Assembly: GCA_021234155.1 (NCBI GenBank)
Contig: JAJEKV010000054.1
Location: 2,829,702-2,893,701 of the forward strand
Reading direction: 5' to 3'
Origin: Isoetes taiwanensis
Taxonomy: Eukaryota; Streptophyta; Lycopodiopsida; Isoetales; Isoetaceae
DNA: 64,000 bases
Shown: in pieces, positions 37,285 through 47,496 of the stretch
How the letters are laid out: each line of letters begins with the position of its first letter
Position numbering within the stretch: the first letter of the stretch is position 1
Translations under genes and position numbers: made by a program
The notes under the pieces: model-generated
Told to the model about the DNA's origin: nothing
Databases searched by the model: none
Seen by the model: only the letters and a program-made list of their open reading frames with translations

Positions 37285-38535
37285 CATGCAATTCATGCCT
37301 ACTCATAACCTTGCAGCAGTTAGGCATGTGCAATTAGGAGATCTCTCACTTTAAAAAATAATGTACTTAACAAGATAGAGGGATTCTTCAACCAAATCAT
37401 GGGCCCCTTGAATATGGCTTTGAAATGTAAAATCTAATGCAATAGCAATAGGCATAGTTGGATATGTAATTGGTTATGTAATGTAATATAATATAATTTC
37501 TCAAGATGAGACCTTCATGTCCATTTACAGACAAAACTATAAAATATAAATACATCAAACAAGGCTATTGGCCTCTTAAGTTATCCAGTAAATCATGTAA
37601 CTCAAGAATCTCGTGCAAGCTCCACCAATCATTCAAATATCTTGCAAGAATTATGGCATCTAGATTTAGAAGATCATGTATATTGAACTTGGTCCAGCAG
37701 ATAAGAGGACTCCACGCCTTCCAGAAAAGCATGTTGCTCGTCTTTCACGAGAGCCCTTCTACAACAAGAGCAAAAACGAAGCTATCTTAGTATATCATGG
37801 AAGCAACCTACTTCAATTTCCAGTGTATGACTTCTTAGTCTTTCTTCCAATATCGGAAACCTTTTTCCTACTATTAAGAACGCATTTAAATCACGTTTCA
37901 TCATATACCAACATTCGATTGATCTCACACTTGTAGAAATCCATTTGTACTCTTGGGTTTTTCCACATATTCTAAAGCATGCACTAGGCATTGAATTCCA
38001 GCATCTGATTCCATCATCTTATGAATGCCAATTCTCCAAATGCTTGCCCGCTCACATACTTGCTAATACCATCATGAATGCTCTTGCAATGTAGATTCTA
38101 CTAGAGTTTGAAATTCTTCTACTATCAATTAAGTTTCTGTTATCCAAGTAGGAAAGAGTCAAATAAAGTGATTTTCGTTCAAGAGGAAGTAAGCCAACTT
38201 CTGCTAAGAGCATTGCATGCCTTTGATTCACTTAGGAGGAAACGTTTTTGAACATTCTCGACCTTGGCCCACATTTCTTTAGAGAGGCCAGCCTCCCTAC
38301 ACTTGGCACCCATAGAGCAAAGCTGGTTACTAGTGTCTTGTAAATAAGTTTCTCAAACTCCACTTTATTGTGGCATAAGCATATAACACTGTATAGAGCC
38401 CGCATGCCACCTACTGCTCTTCACTCTACCCCATACTCCATTTGTATACATCTACCACCCCAATTTCCGAATGCTTATATGTATGTATTTGTTCCAAAGC
38501 CTCTCCTTCATACATCATATTTACATTTTCTATTC

Positions 38536-38848
38536 TTCAAGGGACAACTCTTTTCAGATATGCAAGTGCTTAGCGATGTCCGTAGTCGAATTGTGAAGGC
38601 GTACAAGTGTTCTTCCTTAAAGGATGACATCAAAAGTGTTATTTGGGAGCAATATCTTCAGATTCACACCTACTCATAGCAAACAGTTGTGCTCATGGTG
38701 ATATGTGTTCTCTGCTTTTCTATGTTATGTATGTGGTGGGTAGTGTTGCTCTAGTGGATATCTTCTCCACTGAGTTTTGAGTCCCCCATGTACTCTTTGT
38801 ATTCTTTTGAGTAATAAAGGTCCACGTTCATCAAAAAAAAAAAAAAAA
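38536..38848 (+). mobile_element. 5'-truncated LINE 3' end with poly-A
   Basis: About 297 bp plus A16 (38833-38848) is inserted relative to copy A. It is flanked by 16-bp duplications (38520-38535 TTTACATTTTCTATTC and 38849-38864 TTTACTTTTTCTATTC). The 5' end continues a frame ending SVIWEQYLQIHTYS, and AGTAATAAAGG precedes the tail. These are the marks of target-primed reverse transcription by an L1-type LINE. Confidence 0.88.
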
Positions 38849-38994
38849 TTTACTTTTTCTATTCCACTAATAACCATCACCTTGGTTTTTCCTTTGTTCA
38901 AATGCATATTTGTGGAGATGCTAAATGATTCGAGGGCATTTAGTTATTGTTGTAGACCTGATGATATTTGAGACAGAATAATAATATCGTCTAT

Positions 38995-39881
38995 GGGTAG
39001 TTTCTCACTCGCAAAGGTTAGGTTAACTTAACCAGTTGGTTATCTCTTAACTTATCATTAAGTTAAGACTAACTTAAGGGATTGTGAAGATATGCATTCG
39101 CACTATACCAATTATGGACCACTTAGATTAAGCTTATGAAATCAACTTAACCTAACTTTTATAATAAGCTTGTGCTTCACACTAGTAGTTAAGAAGTTTT
39201 GTTAGGTTACAGATAAATGTGTTCGTTTCTCACTTCAGTTATGAGATACGGTTAAGTTAAATGGAGGATATGCCTTTTTTGTCAAGTTACTATTTTTGTG
39301 AATTGTTTGACTACTTAGTAAAATCTAGTAAAAGTGGTTGACTCTCTAGTCAATGAGTTGGCTTTTGATTAACTTAGACACTTTCTCGCCAATCAATTGA
39401 CTTGTAGTCAGCTCTCTCCATTTTAATACTTTCTAGTCAAGTACTACGTGACCAGTCAATCAATCATAAAATTCTTAAAATCCACCTCCTATTTTAATAT
39501 TTTTTATTCAATCTATCAAACTAATAAGACACTTGGTCAACTAGTTGGCATTCTTGTCAAAATTGTGATTTAAGAGTCTAACCTAACTGGAACCATTTCT
39601 CACTCGTAGTTAAGTTAGCTTAATGCTTAACCAAAAAGTTAGAAGTTAACTGGACCTTGCTTAGGTCACTTAACTTTTGCACTAGTTGGTTAAATATTTT
39701 TTAATTTGGTTAAAAAAATAACTTAATTTTTCTAGTGAGAAGGATGCTCCATTAAGTTAATGAAGCGGTTAAAAATTGCTTGGAATTAACTTAACTGATA
39801 TTAACCTAGGGGTCAGTGGGAAAGCAAATTCCAGTTATTTGCCCTATTTAACTTACCTTAATGGCAAGTGGGAAATAACCC
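38995..39881. mobile_element. 887-bp non-autonomous TIR DNA transposon
   Basis: Inserted into copy B at a site intact in copy A (about 34918: TCATCTATATAAAGC). The left end is GGGTAGTTTCTCACTCGC; the inverted right end is GGGTTATTTCCCACTTGC. TAT is duplicated (38992-38994 and 39882-39884). There is no transposase ORF. The inside is full of TTAAGTTAAC-type short palindromes and repeats of TTTCTCACT. A 3-bp duplication would suit a PIF/Harbinger- or CACTA-type transposase, but the family is not assigned. Confidence 0.82.
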
Positions 39882-40016
39882 TATATAAAGCAACAACAAT
39901 TCTGCAATTCTCGCTATTGCACCTCCTTCTCGTCTTAGTCATGATTCTAATTCATCAATAGAAAAAGAGAGGTGGAGAAACCAATTTGTTACAAGAAGCT
40001 TCTTACGATATGCAGA

Positions 40017-40363
40017 TGATATGGTCTGTGTGCCTGGGGGTATGGGATAAAGCCTCATAGAGGTTGGGGCTCATGAAGAATCCTCCCTTTTGGTGTGTTG
40101 GTTATCACTAGAGGTGCTAGTGCATAACAATTGATATCAGAGCCAAGGTTCGATTCCTCGTGGCAACATTGGTGTGTTCCACATGCTTGAGGGCAAGCTC
40201 TCGAGAAGGGGAGGAATTGATATGGTCTGTGTGCCTGGGGGTATGGGATAAAGCCTCGTAGATGTTGGAGCTCATGAAGGATCTGCCCTTTTGGTGTGTT
40301 GGTTATTACTAGAGGTGCTAGTGCAGTTATCGTAGAGGTTGGAGCTCATGAAGGATCCGCCAA
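40017..40363 (+). mobile_element. TRIM/SMART-type miniature LTR retrotransposon
   Basis: Left LTR 40017-40129 (113 bp) runs TGATATGG to CATAACA. It is followed by a primer-binding site TTGATATCAGAGC (40131-40143, close to the usual plant initiator-Met site). An 88-bp internal region contains GGTTCGATTCC, then the purine tract GAGAAGGGGAGGAAT (40203-40217). The right LTR begins at 40218 and matches up to 40325. The last bases are disturbed by a partial LTR repeat to about 40363. There is no coding capacity. Total length (about 310 bp) is in the range of the smallest known TRIM/SMART elements. Confidence 0.82.
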
Positions 40364-40985
40364 CAGATGAAGATGTTTTCTTTGTCATGACATCGTACCT
40401 TCTTCAACATTGATGGCAGGAAGTTAATGCTAAAAGAAGAACAAATACTCAATGCACAAAAACATTCAACTTAGCAGAACCACATCTAAGCATGAGAGAT
40501 TTTTAAAATGTTCGTTTCTCCATTTAATTAAAAGAAGAAAAGCAATAAGCTTGCACCAAAAAACTAGGTCAATGGTCCACATCCATTGATGATTCTCAAC
40601 TTCATCTATTCATTGATCTCCCAGTGCATATAGACTACTAGAGGGACATCTGATGTAATAATATATAATAGATAAACCTAGAGCTACAAAGTTCAAGAGC
40701 ATATTAAAAAGCACAAGTTCTGAGAAAAACAAATAGACAAAAAAACATGCGCCTAGCGATGCCAGGCATTTAATGGGCAACAAGCAATAGATTTTGCATG
40801 TGTAGTAGAATGTTATAGACATAATCGTGTTTGTAGATGGAATCGAATGCCAACTCGCATAAGGTATTTTTGCATGATTATTATTCAATGGAAGGGATCT
40901 TCACATGATGACAAATAGATTTCCTTTGTAGGTGTACATATAATATGGATTAAGCTTGTATAAAACATGTGTACTCTAACTAACC

Positions 40986-42322
40986 CAATTCTGAGATGAA
41001 ATGTAGATAAAATGTATCTATGTATAGAACATAGTGCTAATATGTGAATTGAGATGCAAGCTCGCATAATTATTAATAATGTTGGTGGTGAAGAAAACAT
41101 ATGCACTTGTTTCTTCATTATTGTTAATTATCAACAGACTACGATTATGACAACCATATCTGATCTTTAATGCAAGATTTTCGTTAGTTGATGCAAATGT
41201 AATAAGTATAGGAATTTTTTGAATGTTACCTCGTGTTCATAGTGTTGTTAACCTGCAACAACTTAAACTGTTTGTGAATGTTGGTAGGCACTTGCTGAGA
41301 TCGGTTATAACTATATATTTGTGCTAATGGGGAAATTGGTTTTTGAATTTAGTTGAATTGGGAAACATGGCATAAAGTTGCGAGGTGGTCCATGTGCTCA
41401 AATATTTGCTCAAGTATTAGATGTTATTTCAACATATATCATTGATGTAAAGAAGAAGAGGGCCCATTCAAATTTCGAACTTTAAAATTTTGAACATCTT
41501 CTTTTTTATTTTGAGAGGGCTTTGATTTTTGAGCCTGGAACGCCGCATGTAATGCCGCATGCGGTGTTCCCCTCCACCCCTGCGGGATCCAAGTTTCCCC
41601 CTGCGGTATCGATTTGCCTTAATTAAAGGCTATGAGTTTGAACTTGAGCGCCAGCTTTCACTTGATGAATTCGATGGCCCACTTCTCTACCAAACATTGC
41701 TTACGATTTTCCTCAGCTCATTTTCCTTTGCAATTCTCCTCAGCTCATTTTAACGCCTTACCAAACATTGCTTACGATTCTCCTCAGCTCATTTTCCTTT
41801 GCAATTCTCCTCAGCTCATACGATTCTCATTTTGGCGCCTCAAATCAGTGGGATTCTAAAAATCTCAGCAGACTCTATCTTCATTTGCCCATCTGCAAGT
41901 ACCAAGTAAACCATAACATTGGATGATTCAGATGGGTTGGATTATGCTGAAGGCAGTGATAATATTTGTCTTCCAGGATTTGATGCTTTTGGAGCCGATC
42001 TTGGCAGGTAAGATTCATCAAGAAGTTTTATGTTGTTTTAAGTTCTGTTTTGTTTTTTTAGCTGAACCTTCGAATATTGACTCTGGAGTTCTTCTTGGAG
42101 CTGGTCTTGGAAGGCAAGTTTTAGAGCTTTGCATCAGTTCAAAATCATTGTTGTCGTCATATTCTCTTATTTGGACGCATATTTTGGCAGAAGTTGGAGC
42201 TATTGTCGTTGCTGAAGTGGCATTCAGTGTAACAGTTGTCCATAGACATCGTGAGTTGTTTTTCCTTTTTCTTTTATGTGTTGGAGATTTAGTAGTGCTT
42301 CTGTTCCGAGATTACATATGTT
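40986..42322. other. Spacer with tandem repeat; possible exon near 41.9 kb
   Basis: At about 41683-41820 the block TACCAAACATTGCTTACGAT ... CTCAGCTCAT is tandemly repeated. A + frame around 41900-42007 (LDDSDGLDYAEGSDNICLPG) ends at a donor-like CAG|GTAAGA and might be an exon, but I do not recognise it. The copia element at 42328 is inserted just downstream. Confidence 0.4.
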
Positions 42323-42327
42323 GTACC

Positions 42328-42839
42328 TGTTAGAATCAGAGCTTGGGATTTGAACCCAAGTGTGCCAAGACTCTGTCTCCTTCAAACCCCCACACTCCTA
42401 TAGCTGCATACACGCACCTGTATCTGCACTCAGCTTGTAGTTTTCAGACACCATCATTCATCTATTTATTTTCTTATCAACCTGAATATATCCACTTGTC
42501 AAATCGTGCATGCCCTTCATATAGAAAGTTTTCCAACTTGCCTAAATAATAGGATGCCCTGCTGTCCTTAAGTTCCAGCTGTCGTTGACTTTGACCCGTT
42601 GACCAGTCAACCCAAAACCCTAAGTGGCGGGCAGGGGGTATCAAGCGCTTTCTGGCGAGCCTAGCAACGTCTGGGTAGCACCTGCCCGCCACCTTAATTT
42701 TTTTCACATATTTTTCATACTTCCTTGAGTTGATCTACTGCCATTGCTTCTCATAGATCAATGTTGACACTCTAATCTACTGCCACTGCTTCTCATAGAT
42801 TAGAATATCACATGACACATAATTTTGTCATTTCCAACA
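42328..42839 (-). repeat. 3' LTR of the copia element
   Basis: 512 bp with TGTTGGAAATG and TCTAACA ends on -. It contains an internal duplicated CTACTGCC(A/G)(C/T)TGCTTCTCATAGAT-like segment near its 5' end in element orientation. Confidence 0.95.
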
Positions 42840-44621
42840 TTCCCCCTTCATGTGATATTCCCTGTCATCACATTGTAACAATTTCCTTATTTCCTGGAAT
42901 CTGGATAATGGTAGAGCCTTTGTAAGATTTGTAAGAATATCTGCTCTTTGATCAGCTGTACTAACATAGGTCAAATGCACTTGATTTTTTTTTACCATAT
43001 CTCTGATGAAATAAACTTCCATCTCAATGTGTTTTGATCTTTCGTGCAAAATTGGATTTTTTGTCATGGCAATACAACTAGTATTATCAGAATAAATGAT
43101 TGTTGGTCCTCTTTGAGAAAATCCAAATTCTGCCATAAGCCTTCTTTCCCAAATAAGTTCCTTAGTCAACAGGGCTGCTGAGTTGTACTCAGCTTCAGCA
43201 CTAGATAAAGCAATGCTGCTTTGCTTCTTGCACTTCCAAGCAACTGGGGCTCCACCTAATAAAATAACATACCCTGAAGTTGATTTTCGTTTATCTAAAT
43301 CTCCTCCCCAATCAGCATCACAATAAGCCTGCAATTGCAAGTTGGTTTCATTAAATATTATATCAAAATGCATTGTACCTTTCAAGTATTTGAGAATCCT
43401 TTTTGCTGCATTCCAGTGTCCTTTACCAGCCTTGTCATTGTACCTACTGAGAATATTAACTGCAAAGGCAATGTCAGGCCTAGTACAATTGGCTACATAG
43501 GACAAACAACCAATCAAACTTCTGTAAGGTATTTTCTCCATTTGTTTGCTTTCTGTTTCTGTCGTTGGACTCATATCTGCAGAGATTCTGTGACCAGGAA
43601 CCATAGGAGTATATGCCATATTGCAATCTTCCATATGAAATTTCTTCAACATGTTTTGAATATGCCCTTGTTGACTCAAAGCTAATATCTTGTGATTTCT
43701 GTCCCTATAAACATCTATGCCCAGAAACCTCTTTAATTCTCCAAGATCACTCATTTGGAATCGTTTCTTTAAGATATCTTTGCAATGATTTAGTACTTGA
43801 GTTCCTTTTGATATCATAATATTGTCATCAACATATAAAGCAATAATGCACCATGCATCTCCCATTTTGAACCTATAGATATTACCATCATAATTGAGCT
43901 TCTCAAAACCTTGTTCTACAAGATATCCATCCATACATTTATACCATTCCCTAGGAGATTGTTTAAGACCATAGACTGCTCTATTTAACTTCCAAATTTT
44001 TCCTTTTTCCTCTTCAAACCCAGGTGCAGGTCTTAAATAAATTTCCTCCTCTAATTTAGCATTCAAGAATGTTGTACTTACATCCATATGATGGATTTCA
44101 AGGTCACAAGCATTAGCAATAGCTAATAACATTCTCAAACTATTTATCTTTACCAATGGTGAGAATGTTTCATCAAAATCTTCCCCTTTTTTCTGTGTAA
44201 AGCCCTGTGCAACAAGTCTGGCTTTGAATTTCTTTGTATTTTTATCTACTCCTGGTTTTATTCTATAGATCCACTTACTTCCAACTATATTCTTATCAGC
44301 AGGAATATCTACCACTGTATAAGTGTTTGTTCTTTTGAATGCTCTCATTTCTTCTTCCATAGCACATTTCCAGTTCTTTCCATTCATATCTTGAACTGCC
44401 TCCATATAATTTTGTGGAATCTTATGCATTTCAAGTATCAAAATGTCAAATCTGATATTAATTTCTCCTACACGAGATCTAAGTCTTTTACTTTTTCCAA
44501 GTTCAGTTCTACCATGAGACTCTAAATTATGTTTGGCTTCTTTTGCCAACATTTGAGCTTCGTTAGATCGGGTTTTCTTTTTTTGGTCTATCGGTTTTAT
44601 CAAACGCCTCTTGGTGTTCAA
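42828..44621 (-). CDS. Copia reverse transcriptase and RNase H, 597 codons, open
   Basis: The frame holds AMEEEMRAFKRTNTYTVVDI at about 87, SKWIYRIKPG at 115, LVAQGFTQKKGEDFDETFSP, catalytic Asp180 (HHMDVSTTFLN) and YVDD at 263-266. RNase H follows with YCDADWGG (Asp435), SSAEAEY (Glu476 and Glu478) and YSDNTSC (Asp512). It copies element RNA into cDNA and removes the RNA strand in cytoplasmic particles. The frame ends in the 3' LTR at 42828. It is separated from the integrase frame by stops at 44622-44858, although the linker IIVSRDVIFNENEFY is still readable. Confidence 0.93.
   Translation of the reverse strand: MNTKRRLIKPIDQKKKTRSNEAQMLAKEAKHNLESHGRTELGKSKRLRSRVGEINIRFDILILEMHKIPQNYMEAVQDMNGKNWKCAMEEEMRAFKRTNTYTVVDIPADKNIVGSKWIYRIKPGVDKNTKKFKARLVAQGFTQKKGEDFDETFSPLVKINSLRMLLAIANACDLEIHHMDVSTTFLNAKLEEEIYLRPAPGFEEEKGKIWKLNRAVYGLKQSPREWYKCMDGYLVEQGFEKLNYDGNIYRFKMGDAWCIIALYVDDNIMISKGTQVLNHCKDILKKRFQMSDLGELKRFLGIDVYRDRNHKILALSQQGHIQNMLKKFHMEDCNMAYTPMVPGHRISADMSPTTETESKQMEKIPYRSLIGCLSYVANCTRPDIAFAVNILSRYNDKAGKGHWNAAKRILKYLKGTMHFDIIFNETNLQLQAYCDADWGGDLDKRKSTSGYVILLGGAPVAWKCKKQSSIALSSAEAEYNSAALLTKELIWERRLMAEFGFSQRGPTIIYSDNTSCIAMTKNPILHERSKHIEMEVYFIRDMVKKNQVHLTYVSTADQRADILTNLTKALPLSRFQEIRKLLQCDDREYHMKGECWK
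42840..42849 (-). other. Copia polypurine tract
   Basis: GAAGGGGGAA on - directly precedes the LTR start TGTTGG. It also codes the last residues of the pol frame. Confidence 0.85.
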
Positions 44622-44858
44622 TCTTTTTGCTCAGCACTTGATTCCGCCGGCTCAACAACATTACTTGGAATCATTTTGACTCATTATCGAGTCACTCAAA
44701 TCTACACTGCTCCAATCCTTGAGTTTTTTTCCTCTTCACTTATTGGTGATTTGCTTCTTCAATACTATCTTTCCTTTCACTTTCACATGGATCTTGAGTA
44801 TTTATCTTGGGAATTTTCCTATAAAATTCATTTTCATTGAAGATCACATCTCTACTCA

Positions 44859-45263
44859 CTATAATTTTTCTTCTAGCGGGATCATATAATCTGAATGCTT
44901 TTCGAAGTTAGAATCATACCCTACTAGATAAGATATGTATGCTCTATCATCCAACTTTTTCCTTAGTTCTTCAGGCACATGTACAAAGCATAAACACCCA
45001 TATGCTTTTAACCTATCATAAGAAGGTGACTTACCAGACCAAAGCATTTCTGGAATTGCACCTTTAATACTTGATGAAGGTAACAAGTTTTGAATGTAGA
45101 CAGCCGTCTTCACAGCTTCATCCCATAAATAATTTGGTAAGCCAGAATACTTCAACATGGACCTCACAGCATCAAGCAATGTTCTATTTTTCCTTTCTGC
45201 AACTCCATTTTGTTGTGGTGAGTATCTACATGTCAATTGCCTCTTGATTCCCTGTTTGCACAA
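44859..45263 (-). pseudogene. Copia integrase, C-terminal part
   Basis: Contains CRYSPQQNGVAERKNRTLLD with the catalytic Glu, then LWDEAVKTAVYIQNLLPS, YGCLCFVHVP and YLVGYDSN. It is the continuation of the integrase at 45338-45700, broken by several changes between 45264 and 45337, where GRKIKCIRS and GGEYIS are still visible in other frames. Confidence 0.88.
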
Positions 45264-45337
45264 AAAGCTTTAAATTCATCGAGAGATATATTCACCTCCT
45301 GCAATCGACCTTATGCACTTTATCTTCCTTCCGGTTT

Positions 45338-46435
45338 CTAGCTCGGTTTTGTAAATAACTTCAAAGCATCACTAGCTTGGTCTTTTGTTTTCAAAATATA
45401 ACACTTGGTTTTTCTGCTGAAATCATCAATAAAGCTCATGAAATATTTATGCCCACTCAAACTAGTAACATTTATAGGACCACATAAATCTGTGTGTACC
45501 AAATCCAAAATGCCCTTTGCTCTTTTGTGTGACCTTTTAAATGGCAATCTTGATTGCTTTCCAAGTTGACAGCCCCCACATAAGAACTTTTCATTTTGTA
45601 CCTTGGCAGATATTAATCCCTTTTCTCCAAGTCTTTTAATTATTGCAGCATTTACATGACATAATCTGTTATGCCATATTTTCACATCTGAATATTCCAC
45701 AAGATTAATTTCATGAAGATGCTCCATATCCAATCCAAAGAGATTACCAACTCTTTTGCCAATAAACTTTAATTCACCATTAAGAAACACTTTACAATGG
45801 ATCTGTTCAAACAGTACTTTATATCCCAAATCCACAAGCTGGCATACGGATATGAGATTTCTAACAAGACTGGGCACACACAAAACATCTCTCAATTTTA
45901 CAATTTTGCCATTTAAGTCAAACAACTCTAAAACTCCAGTATCTTCTATTTTCTTCAAACCTCCATCACCAAGTTGCACATGTCCTTCCTTCTTTTCCCA
46001 ATGCTTAAGCATATGCAAGTCACACATCACACTTTTTTCTGCTCCTGAATCTATAACAACAAATTGGTTATTGCTTTTCCTTGGAAACTCTGAAACATTA
46101 CAAGCTAAATTCTTCCTTACCTCCAAGGTATCATCCTCAAGTTCACCTTCACTACTATCTTGCTTTTCTACCACATTAATACTTGAGCCTCCTTTGAATT
46201 TTCCCCTGCCTCTGCCACGTCTATAAGTTCCAGAGAATCCCCCTCGACCTCTTCCCTTTTTAGGACTTGGGCAATCAGAAGCAAAATGCCCTTTGCCTTC
46301 ACAATTGAAACATCTAAATTCCTTCTCACTATTGTTTAGACATTCACTCTTTAGGTGACCAAATTGATTGCATGCATAACAAGGTCCTACTTTCCTTCTT
46401 GAAAAACCACCTCTTTTAGTCTTACCTGTATACAA
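45338..46435 (-). CDS. Copia nucleocapsid, protease and integrase N-terminus, 365 codons
   Basis: In order: two CCHC zinc knuckles (CYACNQFGHLKSEC and CFNCEGKGHFASDC), an RGRG-rich stretch and the protease FVVIDSGAEKSVMCD. Next come GAG-pre-integrase WHNRLCHVNAAIIKRLGEKG with its CGGCQLGK, and the integrase core LDLVHTDLCGPI and SFIDDFSRKTKC (two catalytic Asp). The frame ends early at LKLFTKPS. DSG replaces the usual D(T/S)GA context only slightly, so protease may have been intact. Confidence 0.9.
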   Translation of the reverse strand: MYTGKTKRGGFSRRKVGPCYACNQFGHLKSECLNNSEKEFRCFNCEGKGHFASDCPSPKKGRGRGGFSGTYRRGRGRGKFKGGSSINVVEKQDSSEGELEDDTLEVRKNLACNVSEFPRKSNNQFVVIDSGAEKSVMCDLHMLKHWEKKEGHVQLGDGGLKKIEDTGVLELFDLNGKIVKLRDVLCVPSLVRNLISVCQLVDLGYKVLFEQIHCKVFLNGELKFIGKRVGNLFGLDMEHLHEINLVEYSDVKIWHNRLCHVNAAIIKRLGEKGLISAKVQNEKFLCGGCQLGKQSRLPFKRSHKRAKGILDLVHTDLCGPINVTSLSGHKYFMSFIDDFSRKTKCYILKTKDQASDALKLFTKPS

Positions 46436-46979
46436 GACCTCTGAGGATTGATCAGCTTCCTCCTGTGTAATAGTAGACTGTTCAACTTTGTGCGTATCAT
46501 TCTGATAGCATGCTCCTTGGAAGTGGCTACATTTCTGAGTAAAGTTGCCAAGTGACTATTATGGGATACTGCTCTTGCCAAAGCAAGTATTTGATACTGT
46601 TCATTCAAGATATTTCCAGCTCCCTCAAGATCTTACACATGATTATGGCCTGGGCCTCCATAATCTTAGCTTCATCTTCTGCTCCAGAACTCAGAGAAGT
46701 TGCCCTTGCAGTAGACACACCTTCACCTGAAGTTCCCCCTGCACCAGATTGAGCATTACTACTACTAGCAGCAGTTGAATCACCTGAGCTAGTTGCACCC
46801 CTTACTGGACTACCATCAAACAAATACCACAATTTTTCAAACTCCAGCACACCTCTAATACCCTCCTTCCAGATTTGAAATCCTCCATCTCCTTTAAAGA
46901 CTTCAATAGAGTTCAATAGATTTGCCCCGAATCTGGTTGTCATTATCACAGGGCAGGAACTAGTTAGCTCTGATACCAA
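46387..46979 (-). pseudogene. Copia gag N-terminal region, frameshifted
   Basis: The frame at 46605-46979 has IEVFKGDGGFQIWKEGIRGV, a typical copia gag start, then a serine/alanine-rich linker and MEAQAIIMCKILREL. A frameshift near 46605 moves to the frame 46387-46608 (YQILALARAVSHNSHLATLL), and another leads into the nucleocapsid frame. The start codon overlaps the region just after the primer-binding site. Confidence 0.8.
46967..46978 (-). other. Copia primer-binding site
   Basis: TGGTATCAGAGC on -, one base from the 5' LTR end, is the standard plant initiator methionine-tRNA site. Confidence 0.93.
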
Positions 46980-47491
46980 TGTTAGAATCAGAGCTTGGGA
47001 TTTGAACCCAAGTATGCCAAGACTCTGTCTCCTTCAAACCCCCACACTCCTATAGCTGCATACACGCACCTGTATCTGCACTCAGCTTGTAGTTTTCAGA
47101 CACCATCATTCATCTATTTATTTTCTTATCAACCTGAATATATCCACTTGTCAAATCATGCATGCCCTTCATATAGAAAGTTTTCCAACTTGCCTAAATA
47201 ATAGGATGCCCTGCTGTCCTTAAGTTCCAGCTGTCGTTGACTTTGACCCGTTGACCAGTCAACCCAAAACCCTAAGTGGCGGGCAGGGGGTATCAAGCGC
47301 TTTTTGGCGAGCCTAGCAACGTCTGGGTAGTACCTGCCCGCCACCTTAATTTTTTTCATATATTTTTCATACTTCCTTGAGTTGATCTACTGCCACTGCT
47401 TCTCATAGATCAATGTTGACACTCTAATCTACTGCCACTGCTTCTCATAGATTAGAATATCACATGACACATAATTTTGTCATTTCCAACA
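46980..47491 (-). repeat. 5' LTR of the copia element
   Basis: 512 bp. It differs from the 3' LTR at six sites (for example AAGTATGCC versus AAGTGTGCC, GGGTAGTACC versus GGGTAGCACC), all C/T or G/A. Confidence 0.95.
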
Positions 47492-47496
47492 GTACC

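Larger units (their letters stand above)
37112..40985. repeat. Segmental duplication, copy B
   Basis: Matches copy A from GH17 intron 2 onward. It carries three extra insertions not in A: a LINE tail (38536-38848), an 887-bp TIR element (38995-39881) and a complete small LTR element (40017-about 40363). Its right end to about 40985 also matches copy C to about 56636. Confidence 0.85.
42328..47491 (-). mobile_element. Full-length Ty1/copia LTR retrotransposon
   Basis: Two 512-bp LTRs (42328-42839 and 46980-47491) are flanked by a perfect 5-bp duplication GTACC (42323-42327 and 47492-47496). A primer-binding site (46967-46978) and a purine tract (42840-42849) are present. The order gag, protease, integrase, reverse transcriptase, RNase H is that of copia. 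By eye the LTRs differ at six positions, all transitions, so the insertion is recent. Gag and integrase are nevertheless frameshifted. Confidence 0.96.

Noticed and set aside
45756-46226. 156-codon + strand ORF rich in Ser/Thr/Leu
   Set aside because: Antisense shadow of the copia protease/nucleocapsid frame.
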